Positions 1 to 6,172 of a stretch of DNA of 6,837 nt are shown here, piece by piece. The translations under genes and the position numbers were made by a program. How positions within the stretch are numbered: position 1 is the first letter of the stretch; every line of letters begins with the position of its first letter. The DNA is from Phycisphaerales bacterium (lineage in GTDB: Bacteria; Planctomycetota; Phycisphaerae; Sedimentisphaerales; Anaerohalosphaeraceae): NCBI GenBank assembly GCA_011053245.1, contig DRGS01000034.1, forward strand, positions 1 to 6,837, in the 5' to 3' direction. The notes under the pieces were generated by a model, which had not been told where the DNA came from, made no database searches, and saw only the letters and a list, made by a program, of their open reading frames with translations.

Positions 1-1383
1 AAAAAACTGTTACTCATAGCTGCGGCGTGCCTTATGGCAGCTCCCTTGTGTGCTTCCACCGCAAGCCGGATCGACTCTGTAATAAACCACTCATCACAGA
101 AAAAGGTCCAATTCGCCGTAAAGGTCATCGACGCATCCTCCGGCAAAACCATCTACACCCGCAACGCTGCAACGCCCATGATACCGGCTTCCAACGCCAA
201 GATCGTCGCTTCGGCTTCGGCGTTAAAGTACCTCGGACCCAATTACAAATTCACCACCACCATCGGAATGCTCGATAGCACCCTCGTGATCATCGGTGCA
301 GGCGACCCGCTCCTCGGCGACCCCGAAACCGATGCAAAGTACGGCAGAAAACCCGGCTGGATATTCGAAGATATTATCCTCGCCCTGAAAAAAGCACGCA
401 TCAGATCCATAGACGGTATCATCGCCGACACCACATTTTTCGACAATAACCGCGTTCATCCATCATGGCCCAAGGACCAACTAAATCGCTATTACGCCTG
501 CGAAGTCAGCGGTCTCAACTACAACGCCAACTGCGTAAAGATCGATGCCAAACGCAAAGGCAAGTCCGTCACCCTGACCCTTACCCCGTCAACGGCTTTC
601 GTCACACTCGTCAACAAGGTAAAGCCCTCCTCAAAGACCAACGCCGTAGGTGCCTGGCGAAACTCCGTACCAAATAAGCTTATCGTAAAGGGCTACTGCA
701 AAAGCGAATCCGGTTTCGACGTCGCCATCGAAAAACCCGCCGCATTCTTCGCCTTTCTACTCGCCGAACGCCTCGCCGCAGCCGGCATAGAGGTAAAAGG
801 TGACTTCACCGAAAAGTACATAAAAAAGGACAGTTCCATCCGCACCTTGCGCACATACAAAACCCCCATCGCCGAGGTCCTCACCCGCTGCAATGCCGAC
901 AGTTTCGGCTTGGCCGCCGAATCGCTTATAAAAACAATATCCGCCGAGAACACTTCATACAGAATAAACGGCGAATGGCCCCACGGCCTCAACCTCGCAA
1001 AGAGATACCTGTTATCAACAGGTGTAAAAGCCGACGAATTCATACTGACAGACGGCAGCGGCCTCAGTCGCCAGAACAAACTTTCACCCAATGCTCTGAC
1101 ATCGATACTGCGGGATATTTACAAAGGACCAAACCGCAAATTTTTCGAAGAAACCCTCGCGGTAGGGGGGCTAAAGGGTTCACGCCCCGTAAGAGCATAT
1201 TTCACGGACAAAAAGTACAAGGGCAAAGTTTTCGCAAAGAGCGGTACACTCGATGGAGTAAAGGCCCTGTCAGGGATATGCCGGACCGAACACGGTGACC
1301 GCATCTTCAGCATTATAACAAACAAAGCAAACGCAAATACACGAAAAGCAATAAACGATATCGTAAAAGCAATATTCGAGTAA
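1..1383 (+). CDS. dacB: D-alanyl-D-alanine carboxypeptidase/endopeptidase, PBP4 family (peptidase S13), 5' partial
   Basis: Periplasmic penicillin-binding protein that removes or cleaves D-Ala/DAP bonds in peptidoglycan peptides. The reading frame is open from base 1, and the first codons (KKLLLIAAACLMAAPLCAS) form a Sec signal peptide, so the true start lies a few codons upstream. The ATG at 34 sits inside the hydrophobic core and is not the start. Counting from the first codon in the window, the S13 motifs are: SxxK as S64-N-A-K67 (nucleophile and base), the conserved DGSGLSR block at 351-357 followed by N and SP, and the KTG box as K413-S-G-T416. The second motif, normally SxN before a (Y/A)AE helix, reads S301-F-G303 followed by LAAESLIK, so its Asn seems replaced by Gly. 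At least 460 aa, normal for the family. Codons are strongly C-ending. The next gene follows after 30 nt, so the two may be co-transcribed. The family call is secure; activity is less so because of the SxN change. Confidence 0.93.
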   Translation, partial: KKLLLIAAACLMAAPLCASTASRIDSVINHSSQKKVQFAVKVIDASSGKTIYTRNAATPMIPASNAKIVASASALKYLGPNYKFTTTIGMLDSTLVIIGAGDPLLGDPETDAKYGRKPGWIFEDIILALKKARIRSIDGIIADTTFFDNNRVHPSWPKDQLNRYYACEVSGLNYNANCVKIDAKRKGKSVTLTLTPSTAFVTLVNKVKPSSKTNAVGAWRNSVPNKLIVKGYCKSESGFDVAIEKPAAFFAFLLAERLAAAGIEVKGDFTEKYIKKDSSIRTLRTYKTPIAEVLTRCNADSFGLAAESLIKTISAENTSYRINGEWPHGLNLAKRYLLSTGVKADEFILTDGSGLSRQNKLSPNALTSILRDIYKGPNRKFFEETLAVGGLKGSRPVRAYFTDKKYKGKVFAKSGTLDGVKALSGICRTEHGDRIFSIITNKANANTRKAINDIVKAIFE

Positions 1384-1401
1384 ACTGAAATTGAAATCAA
1401 T

Positions 1402-1405
1402 GGAG
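1402..1405 (+). promoter_or_regulatory. Shine-Dalgarno site for the TIM-barrel gene
   Basis: GGAG, 8 nt before the ATG at 1414. It supports that start, and the twin-arginine motif right behind it fits a true N-terminus. Confidence 0.7.
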
Positions 1406-1413
1406 AATTTATT

Positions 1414-2328
1414 ATGGATCGAAGAAACTTTATAGCTGCAGGCATCGCGACAGGTGTCGCTATGGGAAATGTTGTTTCCACATCAAACGCAAAGGAGACG
1501 CAAGGCTCTTCCAGAAAACCATTCAAACTGAAATACGCCCCTAACTTGAACGGTTTCAAGAATCTTGCCCCTGGCGATTTGATTGACAGGATACAGTTTA
1601 TTCATGACCAGGGTTTCAGGGCGATCTTTGACAACGGACTGATGAATAAACCAGAGTCACTGCAGAAACAGATCGCTTCAAAACTTCAGAAACTCGGCAT
1701 GGACCTCGGCCCCTTTGTCGGATATGCCTCTTTTAAAGAACGATCATTTGTTCTACCACCCAACAAGATCAAGGATGACCTTGTCAAAGCCGCCAATAAA
1801 TGGGTAGAAGTTCGCAAAACAACCGGAGCTAAACAGGTACTCGTCGTTCCGGGCCGTTACGATGAAAGGCTCGAATGGGATTACCAGACGGCCAACGTCA
1901 TAGAAAATCTCAAATATTGTGCCGAAATTTGCCGCAAAGCAGGCCTTGTAATAGTCATCGAACCCCTGAATCCGCATAATCATCCGGGTTTGTTCCTCAC
2001 CAAGATACCTCAGTCATATCAGATTTGCAGAGCCGTAAACGACCCAAGCTGTAAGATTGTAAACGATCTATACCATCAGCAGATCACCGAGGGCAACCTC
2101 ATTCCAAATATTGATCGTGCATGGAGTGAAATAGCGGCTTTTCACCTCGGAGATAATCCGGGAAGAAAAGAGCCTGGTACAGGTGAGATCAACTATAAGA
2201 ATATCTTCAAGCATCTCAGCAAAAAAGGATACGACGGCGTTCTTTGCATGGAACACGGAAACAGCATAAAAGGCAAAGAAGGCGAACTCGCTTTGATCCA
2301 GGCCTATCGCGATTCCGATAGTTTCTAA
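1414..2328 (+). CDS. Tat-exported sugar isomerase/epimerase-like TIM-barrel protein (hydroxypyruvate isomerase-like)
   Basis: A 304-aa protein of the xylose-isomerase-like TIM-barrel superfamily. The N-terminus is a twin-arginine signal (D-R3-R4-N-F-I-A-A-G, a hydrophobic stretch, then SNA near residue 26), so export in folded form to the periplasm is predicted. The barrel starts near residue 38. Ligands for the catalytic metal expected from hydroxypyruvate isomerase (Hyi) are visible: E183 in VIEPLNPH, D218 in NDLYHQQITEGN (Hyi has the same DxxHxQxxEGN pattern), H244 in FHLGDNPGR (Gln in E. coli Hyi), and E280 in CMEHG. The segment GRKEPGTGEINY (250-261) also matches Hyi. Substrate is unknown: exported homologues common in Planctomycetota and Bacteroidota are often annotated hydroxypyruvate isomerase or sugar epimerase by similarity only. 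It follows dacB by 30 nt, and a sulfatase remnant lies just downstream on the other strand, which hints at a former polysaccharide-use neighbourhood (inference). Confidence 0.85.
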   Translation: MDRRNFIAAGIATGVAMGNVVSTSNAKETQGSSRKPFKLKYAPNLNGFKNLAPGDLIDRIQFIHDQGFRAIFDNGLMNKPESLQKQIASKLQKLGMDLGPFVGYASFKERSFVLPPNKIKDDLVKAANKWVEVRKTTGAKQVLVVPGRYDERLEWDYQTANVIENLKYCAEICRKAGLVIVIEPLNPHNHPGLFLTKIPQSYQICRAVNDPSCKIVNDLYHQQITEGNLIPNIDRAWSEIAAFHLGDNPGRKEPGTGEINYKNIFKHLSKKGYDGVLCMEHGNSIKGKEGELALIQAYRDSDSF

Positions 2329-2379
2329 AAGCAAAGTGTCAGAGAGTTCCCCAAAAACAGCACCAGCCCGCTGTCACAT

Positions 2380-2410
2380 ACCCGGTCTCCGCATCCTGCC
2401 CATGCCGGGT
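2380..2410. repeat. Inverted repeat, possible weak bidirectional terminator
   Basis: ACCCGG at 2380-2385 pairs with CCGGGT at 2405-2410, and an inner GCAT/ATGC (2391-2394, 2401-2404) could lengthen the hairpin. It lies between converging genes and directly abuts the stop codon of the sulfatase remnant. No T-run follows on either strand, so a role as a rho-independent terminator is doubtful. Confidence 0.3.
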
Positions 2411-2612
2411 CTAAGTTTTCGGAACCTTATAGTAAACCTTCAAACGCTCAAGTTCGGCTTTGAGTTCCTTGATCTTGCCGGCGTATTTTGGGTTGCCATA
2501 TTGGCTTTTCATTTCCACCGGATCCTTTTTCAGGTCATAAAATTCCCACTCATCAACCTGCACCGATCCGGAACGGGTCGAATAATACCCCCCCCTTATA
2601 CCTGCGGCTGGC
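2411..2612 (-). pseudogene. Sulfatase C-terminal remnant (frameshifted, N-terminus missing)
   Basis: On the minus strand an open frame ends at TAG (2413-2411). Reading backwards from about 2590 it gives YYSTRSGSVQ, then VDEWEFYDLKKDPVEM, then KSQYGNPKYAGKIKELKAEL, then ERLKVYYKVPKT. The block EWEFYDLKKDPxEM followed by a Y-G-x-P-x-Y segment and a charged helix is the standard C-terminal end of type I sulfatases (family S1, formylglycine enzymes). Just upstream is a run of eight G (plus-strand C at 2588-2595). Past it, the expected RYK motif (codons at 2603-2595) sits in another frame, so one G too many or too few breaks the gene. Further upstream no sulfatase sequence is recognisable and the receiver gene begins within 80 nt, so the catalytic domain with its C/S-x-P-x-R site is absent. 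Such enzymes are abundant in Planctomycetota. I infer a deletion or rearrangement that left only the tail. The family call rests on the tail motif alone. Confidence 0.75.
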
Positions 2613-2692
2613 GGACGATATTGAAACTGATGTTATGACGGTCTTCGATAATGCTGTAAAATATGTGCGTGAGAATCTATATCTAAGGTTAT
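2613..2692. other. Unassigned stretch between sulfatase remnant and receiver gene
   Basis: About 80 nt with no recognisable gene. The minus strand has stops in the remnant's frame (TAA at 2635-2633). The plus strand has an open stretch reading ADDIETDVMTVFDNAVKYVR that looks protein-like but has no start or known motif. The region after the receiver stop shows no hairpin plus T-run, so the receiver gene's terminator is not visible. This is probably scar sequence from whatever truncated the sulfatase. Confidence 0.4.
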
Positions 2693-3097
2693 CTATGCGG
2701 AATGGACGGTGAGACCGAGTTTCTGTATCTCAGCAATTAGTTCCGGTTTTCTTACAGGTTTAATGAGGTAGGCCTCACAGCCGGTATTGAATGCCTCAAA
2801 GATGTCCTGAGACTGTCCCTTGGCTGTTGTCATTATTACCTTAACACCGTCAAGTCCTTCGATCCCCTTTTCCTTTTCGAGTTTGCGAATTGCTGCAAGA
2901 GCATCAATGCCGTCCATCTCGGGCATCATTATGTCAAGGCAGATCAGATCGTAAAGCTTTTGCTCATTCAAAGACTCTGTAACTGCTTCGACAGCTTCTC
3001 GCCCGTTAACTGCGACATGGCACGGTCCCATGTCCGCCAGATATATCTGCATCAGGTTACGTGAAGTAAAGTCGTCTTCAACTATCAAACTTTTCAT
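2693..3097 (-). CDS. Stand-alone response regulator receiver (CheY-like)
   Basis: A 134-aa single REC domain with no output domain. Acidic pocket E7-D8-D9 (LIVEDD), phospho-acceptor D55 in CLDIMMPEMDG, switch Thr at 90/91 in VIMTTAKG, aromatic Y110 and the conserved K113-P114 (YLIKPV) are all present, so it should be phosphorylated normally. The start ATG (3097-3095) is preceded by GGGAG (plus-strand 3108-3104) at 6 nt spacing. It lies 52 nt downstream of the HPt gene on the same strand, so the pair is probably one transcript and HPt is its likely phospho-partner (inference). No histidine kinase is in the window. Partner and output are unknown; a CheY-like role at a motor or as a phosphate shuttle are both possible. 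Confidence 0.92.
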   Translation of the reverse strand: MKSLIVEDDFTSRNLMQIYLADMGPCHVAVNGREAVEAVTESLNEQKLYDLICLDIMMPEMDGIDALAAIRKLEKEKGIEGLDGVKVIMTTAKGQSQDIFEAFNTGCEAYLIKPVRKPELIAEIQKLGLTVHSA

Positions 3098-3149
3098 TTT
3101 AAACTCCCATTTTTATATGTGGAATTTATTGGCGTTGGGCGGTATGGTT

Positions 3150-3485
3150 TTATTTATTTTCATGCCGGGTAATCACTTGTTTGCAGATCTCAGTCAGATG
3201 ATCGACAGTTTCCTTTGCTTTGTCCATTTCCTTGCCGGCAAACTTGCCGAGTTCTATCGCGTACTCGCCTATTACCGCAAAGCCTGCACTTTGACTTGAG
3301 CCTTTAAGCTGATGAGCGGCTTGCTTTAACAGATCAATGTCCGTAGTGTCACAGGCCTGCTTGATGTCGCTTAAGATCCTCGGGAATTCTTCAGCAAAAA
3401 TATCGACAATAATGCCAAGTTCCGGATCGCCTTCGAGGCTGGAAAATATGGCGGATTCTATTTTTTTATCAGATTCGTTACTCAC
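3150..3485 (-). CDS. HPt (histidine phosphotransfer) domain protein
   Basis: A 111-aa single HPt four-helix protein that carries phosphate between a hybrid kinase and a response regulator in the cytoplasm. The signature is AAHQLKGSSQSAGF with phospho-accepting H58 and K61-G62; helices before (IVDIFAEEFPRILSDIKQA) and after (YAIELGKFAGKEMDKAKETV) fit the bundle. I chose the GTG at 3485-3483 (VSNESDKKI): it has GGAG 5 nt upstream. The frame stays open to an ATG at 3623, but those 46 extra codons look like intergenic DNA (Phe/Asn/Cys-rich, no HPt similarity) and lack a ribosome site. First gene of the hpt-receiver pair, divergent from dapL. No kinase is adjacent, so it must work with a hybrid kinase elsewhere. 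Confidence 0.88.
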   Translation of the reverse strand: MSNESDKKIESAIFSSLEGDPELGIIVDIFAEEFPRILSDIKQACDTTDIDLLKQAAHQLKGSSQSAGFAVIGEYAIELGKFAGKEMDKAKETVDHLTEICKQVITRHENK

Positions 3486-3490
3486 AAGTT

Positions 3491-3494
3491 CTCC
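3491..3494 (-). promoter_or_regulatory. Shine-Dalgarno site that fixes the HPt start
   Basis: Minus-strand GGAG (plus CTCC) ends 5 nt before the GTG at 3485. No comparable site precedes the longer ATG start at 3623, so this decides for the 111-aa form. Confidence 0.65.
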
Positions 3495-3559
3495 ATGGCT
3501 TATGTTTATTGCTATACCAAATAGTAAAAATACATTCTCGTAAAAGCTATTTCGGCAAA

Positions 3560-3619
3560 AAAGCGGGTTGATTTTATGTAAATCATCATTATTTTTACAC
3601 CTTTTTTGGGAAAGCGGGT
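3560..3619 (+). repeat. Two direct copies of AAAGCGGGT
   Basis: Exact 9-nt copies at 3560-3568 and 3611-3619, start to start 51 nt apart, about five helical turns, in the divergent intergenic region. They could be a paired operator for the hpt or dapL promoter. The copies are short enough that chance is possible. Confidence 0.3.
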
Positions 3620-3676
3620 GCAATGGGCCCTGCGAGGCGACCGGAGCCGATAATTTTTCGGTTTTTCAGCAAATCA

Positions 3677-3705
3677 TTGACTCTGGCTCCGATGCAGAAT
3701 AAAAT
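3677..3705 (+). promoter_or_regulatory. Sigma70-type promoter for the dapL operon
   Basis: TTGACT (-35, 3677-3682), a 17-nt spacer and TAAAAT (-10, 3700-3705): one mismatch to consensus in each box and ideal spacing. Transcription would start near 3712, giving a leader of about 60 nt before dapL, too short for a lysine riboswitch. One arm (GGCTCCG, 3685-3691) of a 7-bp inverted repeat with CGGAGCC at 3642-3648 lies in the spacer, so a regulator could bind there (speculative). Confidence 0.65.
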
Positions 3706-3771
3706 AGCCGCTTGCTGGAATTTACTATGCAAAGATTTAAATTTGATAAATTACAAAGGATGAATGACTAA

Positions 3772-5001
3772 ATGACTCAGATCAATGAAAATTTCCTGAA
3801 ACTTCAGGCAGGTTACCTCTTTCCGGAGATCGGAAGGCGAGTTAGGGTTTTTGCCGCGGCGAACCCGGAAGCTGCGATCATTAAACTCGGGATCGGTGAT
3901 GTTACAGAGCCGCTTGCGCCTGCGGTTATCGAAGCAATGCACAAAGCCGTCGACGAAATGGCAGTTCGTGAGACGTTTCACGGTTATGACGATGGCGGGC
4001 GGGGTTACGATTTTCTCATAAACTCGATAATTGAGAATGACTACAATTCGCGCGGAGTTGAGCTTGATTTTTCGGAAGTTTTTATCTCGGACGGTTCCAA
4101 ATGCGATACCGGCAACTTTCAGGAGATTTTTTCGCTTGCCAATACGATCGCTGTGACCGACCCGGTCTATCCGGTGTATGTCGATACGAATGTGATGGCA
4201 GGCAGGACCGGCGGGGCACTTGATAAGGGCAGATACGAAAATATCGTATACATGCCGTGTACAGCAGACAATAATTTCGTAGCCGAACTGCCTACCGAAG
4301 ACATTGATATTATTTACCTGTGCTACCCGAACAATCCGACCGGTGCGGTGGCTACGAAAGCGCAATTGAAAAAATGGGTCGATTACGCTATCGCCAACAA
4401 AGCAATAATTCTGTTCGATGCGGCGTACGAGGCTTTCATCTCGGATCCTGAGATACCGCATTCGATATATGAGATCGAAGGAGCCAAAGACGTTGCGGTC
4501 GAGTTTCGCAGTTTCTCGAAGACGGCTGGGTTTACGGGTATAAGGTGTGCGTTTACCGTTGTGCCGAAGGGGCTGAAAGCTTACAAAACCGACGGGGCCG
4601 CTGTTGACGTTAACGCTATATGGAACAGGCGACACTGCACGAAGTTTAACGGTGTAAGCTATGTGACCCAGGTAGGGGCGGCGGCGGTATATACCGATGC
4701 CGGCAAAGAGCAGGTCAAGCAGACGATAGATTTTTATATGGCAAATGCCGCTACGATCAGGGGTGCGCTTGGGAAGCTTGGCTATGAAGTTTACGGCGGG
4801 GTCAACGCTCCGTACGTCTGGCTGAAGGTTCCTGAGGGGACGACATCGTGGGAGTTTTTCGATACGCTGCTTGAAAAGGCAAACGTCGTCGGTACCCCGG
4901 GTGCAGGCTTCGGTGCTGCTGGTGAGGGGTACTTCAGACTAAGCGCGTTCAACAACCCGGCCAACGTAGCCGAAGCGATGGGGCGTATCGCTAAACTGTA
5001 A
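3772..5001 (+). CDS. dapL: LL-diaminopimelate aminotransferase
   Basis: PLP enzyme (EC 2.6.1.83) that converts tetrahydrodipicolinate and glutamate directly to LL-2,6-diaminopimelate in the cytoplasm, bypassing the DapD/C/E acyl steps of lysine and peptidoglycan precursor synthesis. At 409 aa it has the family's usual length. The N-terminus [20 protein letters not shown] is characteristic of DapL. Further landmarks are GIGDVTEPL (40-48), [22 protein letters not shown] (184-192, cofactor Asn), [14 protein letters not shown] with PLP lysine K250, and RLSAFNNP near the C-terminus with the substrate-carboxylate Arg. The start ATG at 3772 matches homologues. The nearest ribosome site, AAAGGA (3755-3760), is a rather long 11 nt away, and two earlier ATGs (3760, 3764) hit stops within four codons. 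First gene of the operon with the fusion kinase and panC. DapL occurs in plants, Chlamydiae, Planctomycetota, cyanobacteria and some other bacteria. Confidence 0.96.
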   Translation: MTQINENFLKLQAGYLFPEIGRRVRVFAAANPEAAIIKLGIGDVTEPLAPAVIEAMHKAVDEMAVRETFHGYDDGGRGYDFLINSIIENDYNSRGVELDFSEVFISDGSKCDTGNFQEIFSLANTIAVTDPVYPVYVDTNVMAGRTGGALDKGRYENIVYMPCTADNNFVAELPTEDIDIIYLCYPNNPTGAVATKAQLKKWVDYAIANKAIILFDAAYEAFISDPEIPHSIYEIEGAKDVAVEFRSFSKTAGFTGIRCAFTVVPKGLKAYKTDGAAVDVNAIWNRRHCTKFNGVSYVTQVGAAAVYTDAGKEQVKQTIDFYMANAATIRGALGKLGYEVYGGVNAPYVWLKVPEGTTSWEFFDTLLEKANVVGTPGAGFGAAGEGYFRLSAFNNPANVAEAMGRIAKL

Positions 5002-5029
5002 TAGCCAAATATGGTAGGGCGGTTGTAAA

Positions 5030-6172
5030 TTGAACATTTCGTCTAAATCTACGGTGGCGTATATTGCCTTGGGCAGTAACGTGGGGGATACGCATTCGCA
5101 TTTGCAGAGTGCGATTGGGATTGGGATGCTTGGGGAGTCTTCGCATATTTCTGTGTGTGCTGTGAGTGATATGATAGCGACGGCGCCGCTTGGGGGGATG
5201 GATCAGGCGGAATATCTTAATGCTGTGGTTAAGGTAGAGACGTCACTTTCGGCTTTAGAGTTATTTGCACGGATGGTTGCTGTTGAAAACTCGTTAGGCA
5301 GAGTACGCGCGGAGAAGTGGTCGCCGCGCACGATCGATCTTGATCTTTTGCTCTATGGTGATGAGGTTATCGAAACGGATGATCTTACCGTACCGCATGC
5401 TCGGATGCATTTGCGGTCATTTGTGTTAGAGCCGCTTACGCAGCTTGCAGGTGATTTGATCCATCCGATTTTGAAAAAGAGCATCAGCACGCTTGCAGGT
5501 CGTCTTGGCGGTGGTGACTATACAATCGACCCGGATGTCCCGCAGTTGATCTCTATAGCAGGGGTAATTGGCGTTGGGAAAACTACTCTTGCCTGCGGTC
5601 TTGCTAAATCTTTGTCCGGGGCAATGATAAAGGAAGCCTACGATACGAATCCGTATATTGCCGATGCCTGTGCGGGTGATAGGGAGGCTGCCTTAAATTC
5701 GCAGTTGCACTTCTTGATAAGCCGTTTGGACCAGCTTGACAAAAAGGTTCTGACCACTGGAGATATATTTATTGCCGATTATGTTTTCGAGAAGGACCGG
5801 ATATTCGCCGAACGGACGCTTACGCCGGAGCAGTTGACATTTTACAATGAACGCAGCGAACGAGTTGCAAGCTCAATCGCTGCGCCTGTGCTTGTAATAT
5901 ACATGACAGACTCTGCGGACGCGGTTCTGGATCGTATCCACGCTCGGAACCGGCCATACGAACAGCAGATCCAGCCAGGCTCGATAGAGGAACTCTCGCA
6001 ATGTTATGAAGAGTTGTTCGCCAGCTGGGACGGATGTCCGGTGATACGCGTTTCGGTGAGCGAGTTTGACCCGCGTAAGCAGGGAAATATAGATCAGTTG
6101 ACGAATGAAATAAACCATTATATATTTAACCGAAATCGAAAATGCGAATCGAAGAATCAATTGAATCCGTAA
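5030..6172 (+). CDS. folK: Fusion: HPPK (FolK) with C-terminal deoxynucleoside kinase
   Basis: A 380-aa two-domain cytoplasmic enzyme. Residues about 9-160 are 6-hydroxymethyl-7,8-dihydropterin pyrophosphokinase of folate synthesis: YIALGSNVGD (11-20), TAPLGGMDQAEYLNAV (51-66), and GRVRAEKWSPRTIDLDLLLY with R93, W97, R100, D103 and D105, the ATP/Mg and pterin ligands; R129 matches the later catalytic Arg. Residues about 171-366 are a P-loop deoxynucleoside kinase (dNK/dGK/dAK family): GVIGVGKTT (178-186), E202 with NPYIADAC, QLHFLISRLDQL (225-236), DYVFEKDRIFA (250-260, the DR region), and the lid RIHARNRPYEQQI (302-314). Both domains look intact. Substrate (dA, dG, dC or T) cannot be told. 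The start is TTG 5030 with a weak AGGG 10 nt upstream; GTG 5054 would give the classical MAYIALGSN start but has no ribosome site. It lies 28 nt after dapL and overlaps panC by 31 nt. The HPPK half is G-rich over C, the kinase half is not. Confidence 0.93.
   Translation: MNISSKSTVAYIALGSNVGDTHSHLQSAIGIGMLGESSHISVCAVSDMIATAPLGGMDQAEYLNAVVKVETSLSALELFARMVAVENSLGRVRAEKWSPRTIDLDLLLYGDEVIETDDLTVPHARMHLRSFVLEPLTQLAGDLIHPILKKSISTLAGRLGGGDYTIDPDVPQLISIAGVIGVGKTTLACGLAKSLSGAMIKEAYDTNPYIADACAGDREAALNSQLHFLISRLDQLDKKVLTTGDIFIADYVFEKDRIFAERTLTPEQLTFYNERSERVASSIAAPVLVIYMTDSADAVLDRIHARNRPYEQQIQPGSIEELSQCYEELFASWDGCPVIRVSVSEFDPRKQGNIDQLTNEINHYIFNRNRKCESKNQLNP

Noticed and set aside
34..36. ATG at 34 as the dacB start
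   Set aside because: The frame is open to base 1 and the preceding codons supply the charged and hydrophobic part of a signal peptide; starting at 34 would remove most of it.
2336..2712. Plus-strand open frames at 2336-2638 and 2488-2712
   Set aside because: They run antisense to the sulfatase remnant over most of their length, have no ribosome site and show no recognisable domain.
3578..3598. GTAAA/TTTAC inverted repeat
   Set aside because: A five-base arm in A/T-rich DNA is expected by chance.
3486..3623. Longer HPt protein starting at ATG 3623
   Set aside because: The extra 46 codons do not resemble HPt proteins and lack a ribosome site, whereas GTG 3485 has GGAG at good spacing.
3641..3670. 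Hairpin CCGA...TCGG followed by TTTTT as a rho-independent terminator
   Set aside because: The stem is only about four strong pairs with a mismatch, and no plus-strand gene ends upstream of it.
3706..3771. Lysine riboswitch ahead of dapL
   Set aside because: The predicted leader is only about 60 nt and shows none of the multi-helix structure such a riboswitch needs.
3751..4635. Long minus-strand frame of 294 codons opposite dapL
   Set aside because: It is an antisense shadow of the dapL coding sequence, Arg/His/Ile-rich with no domain.
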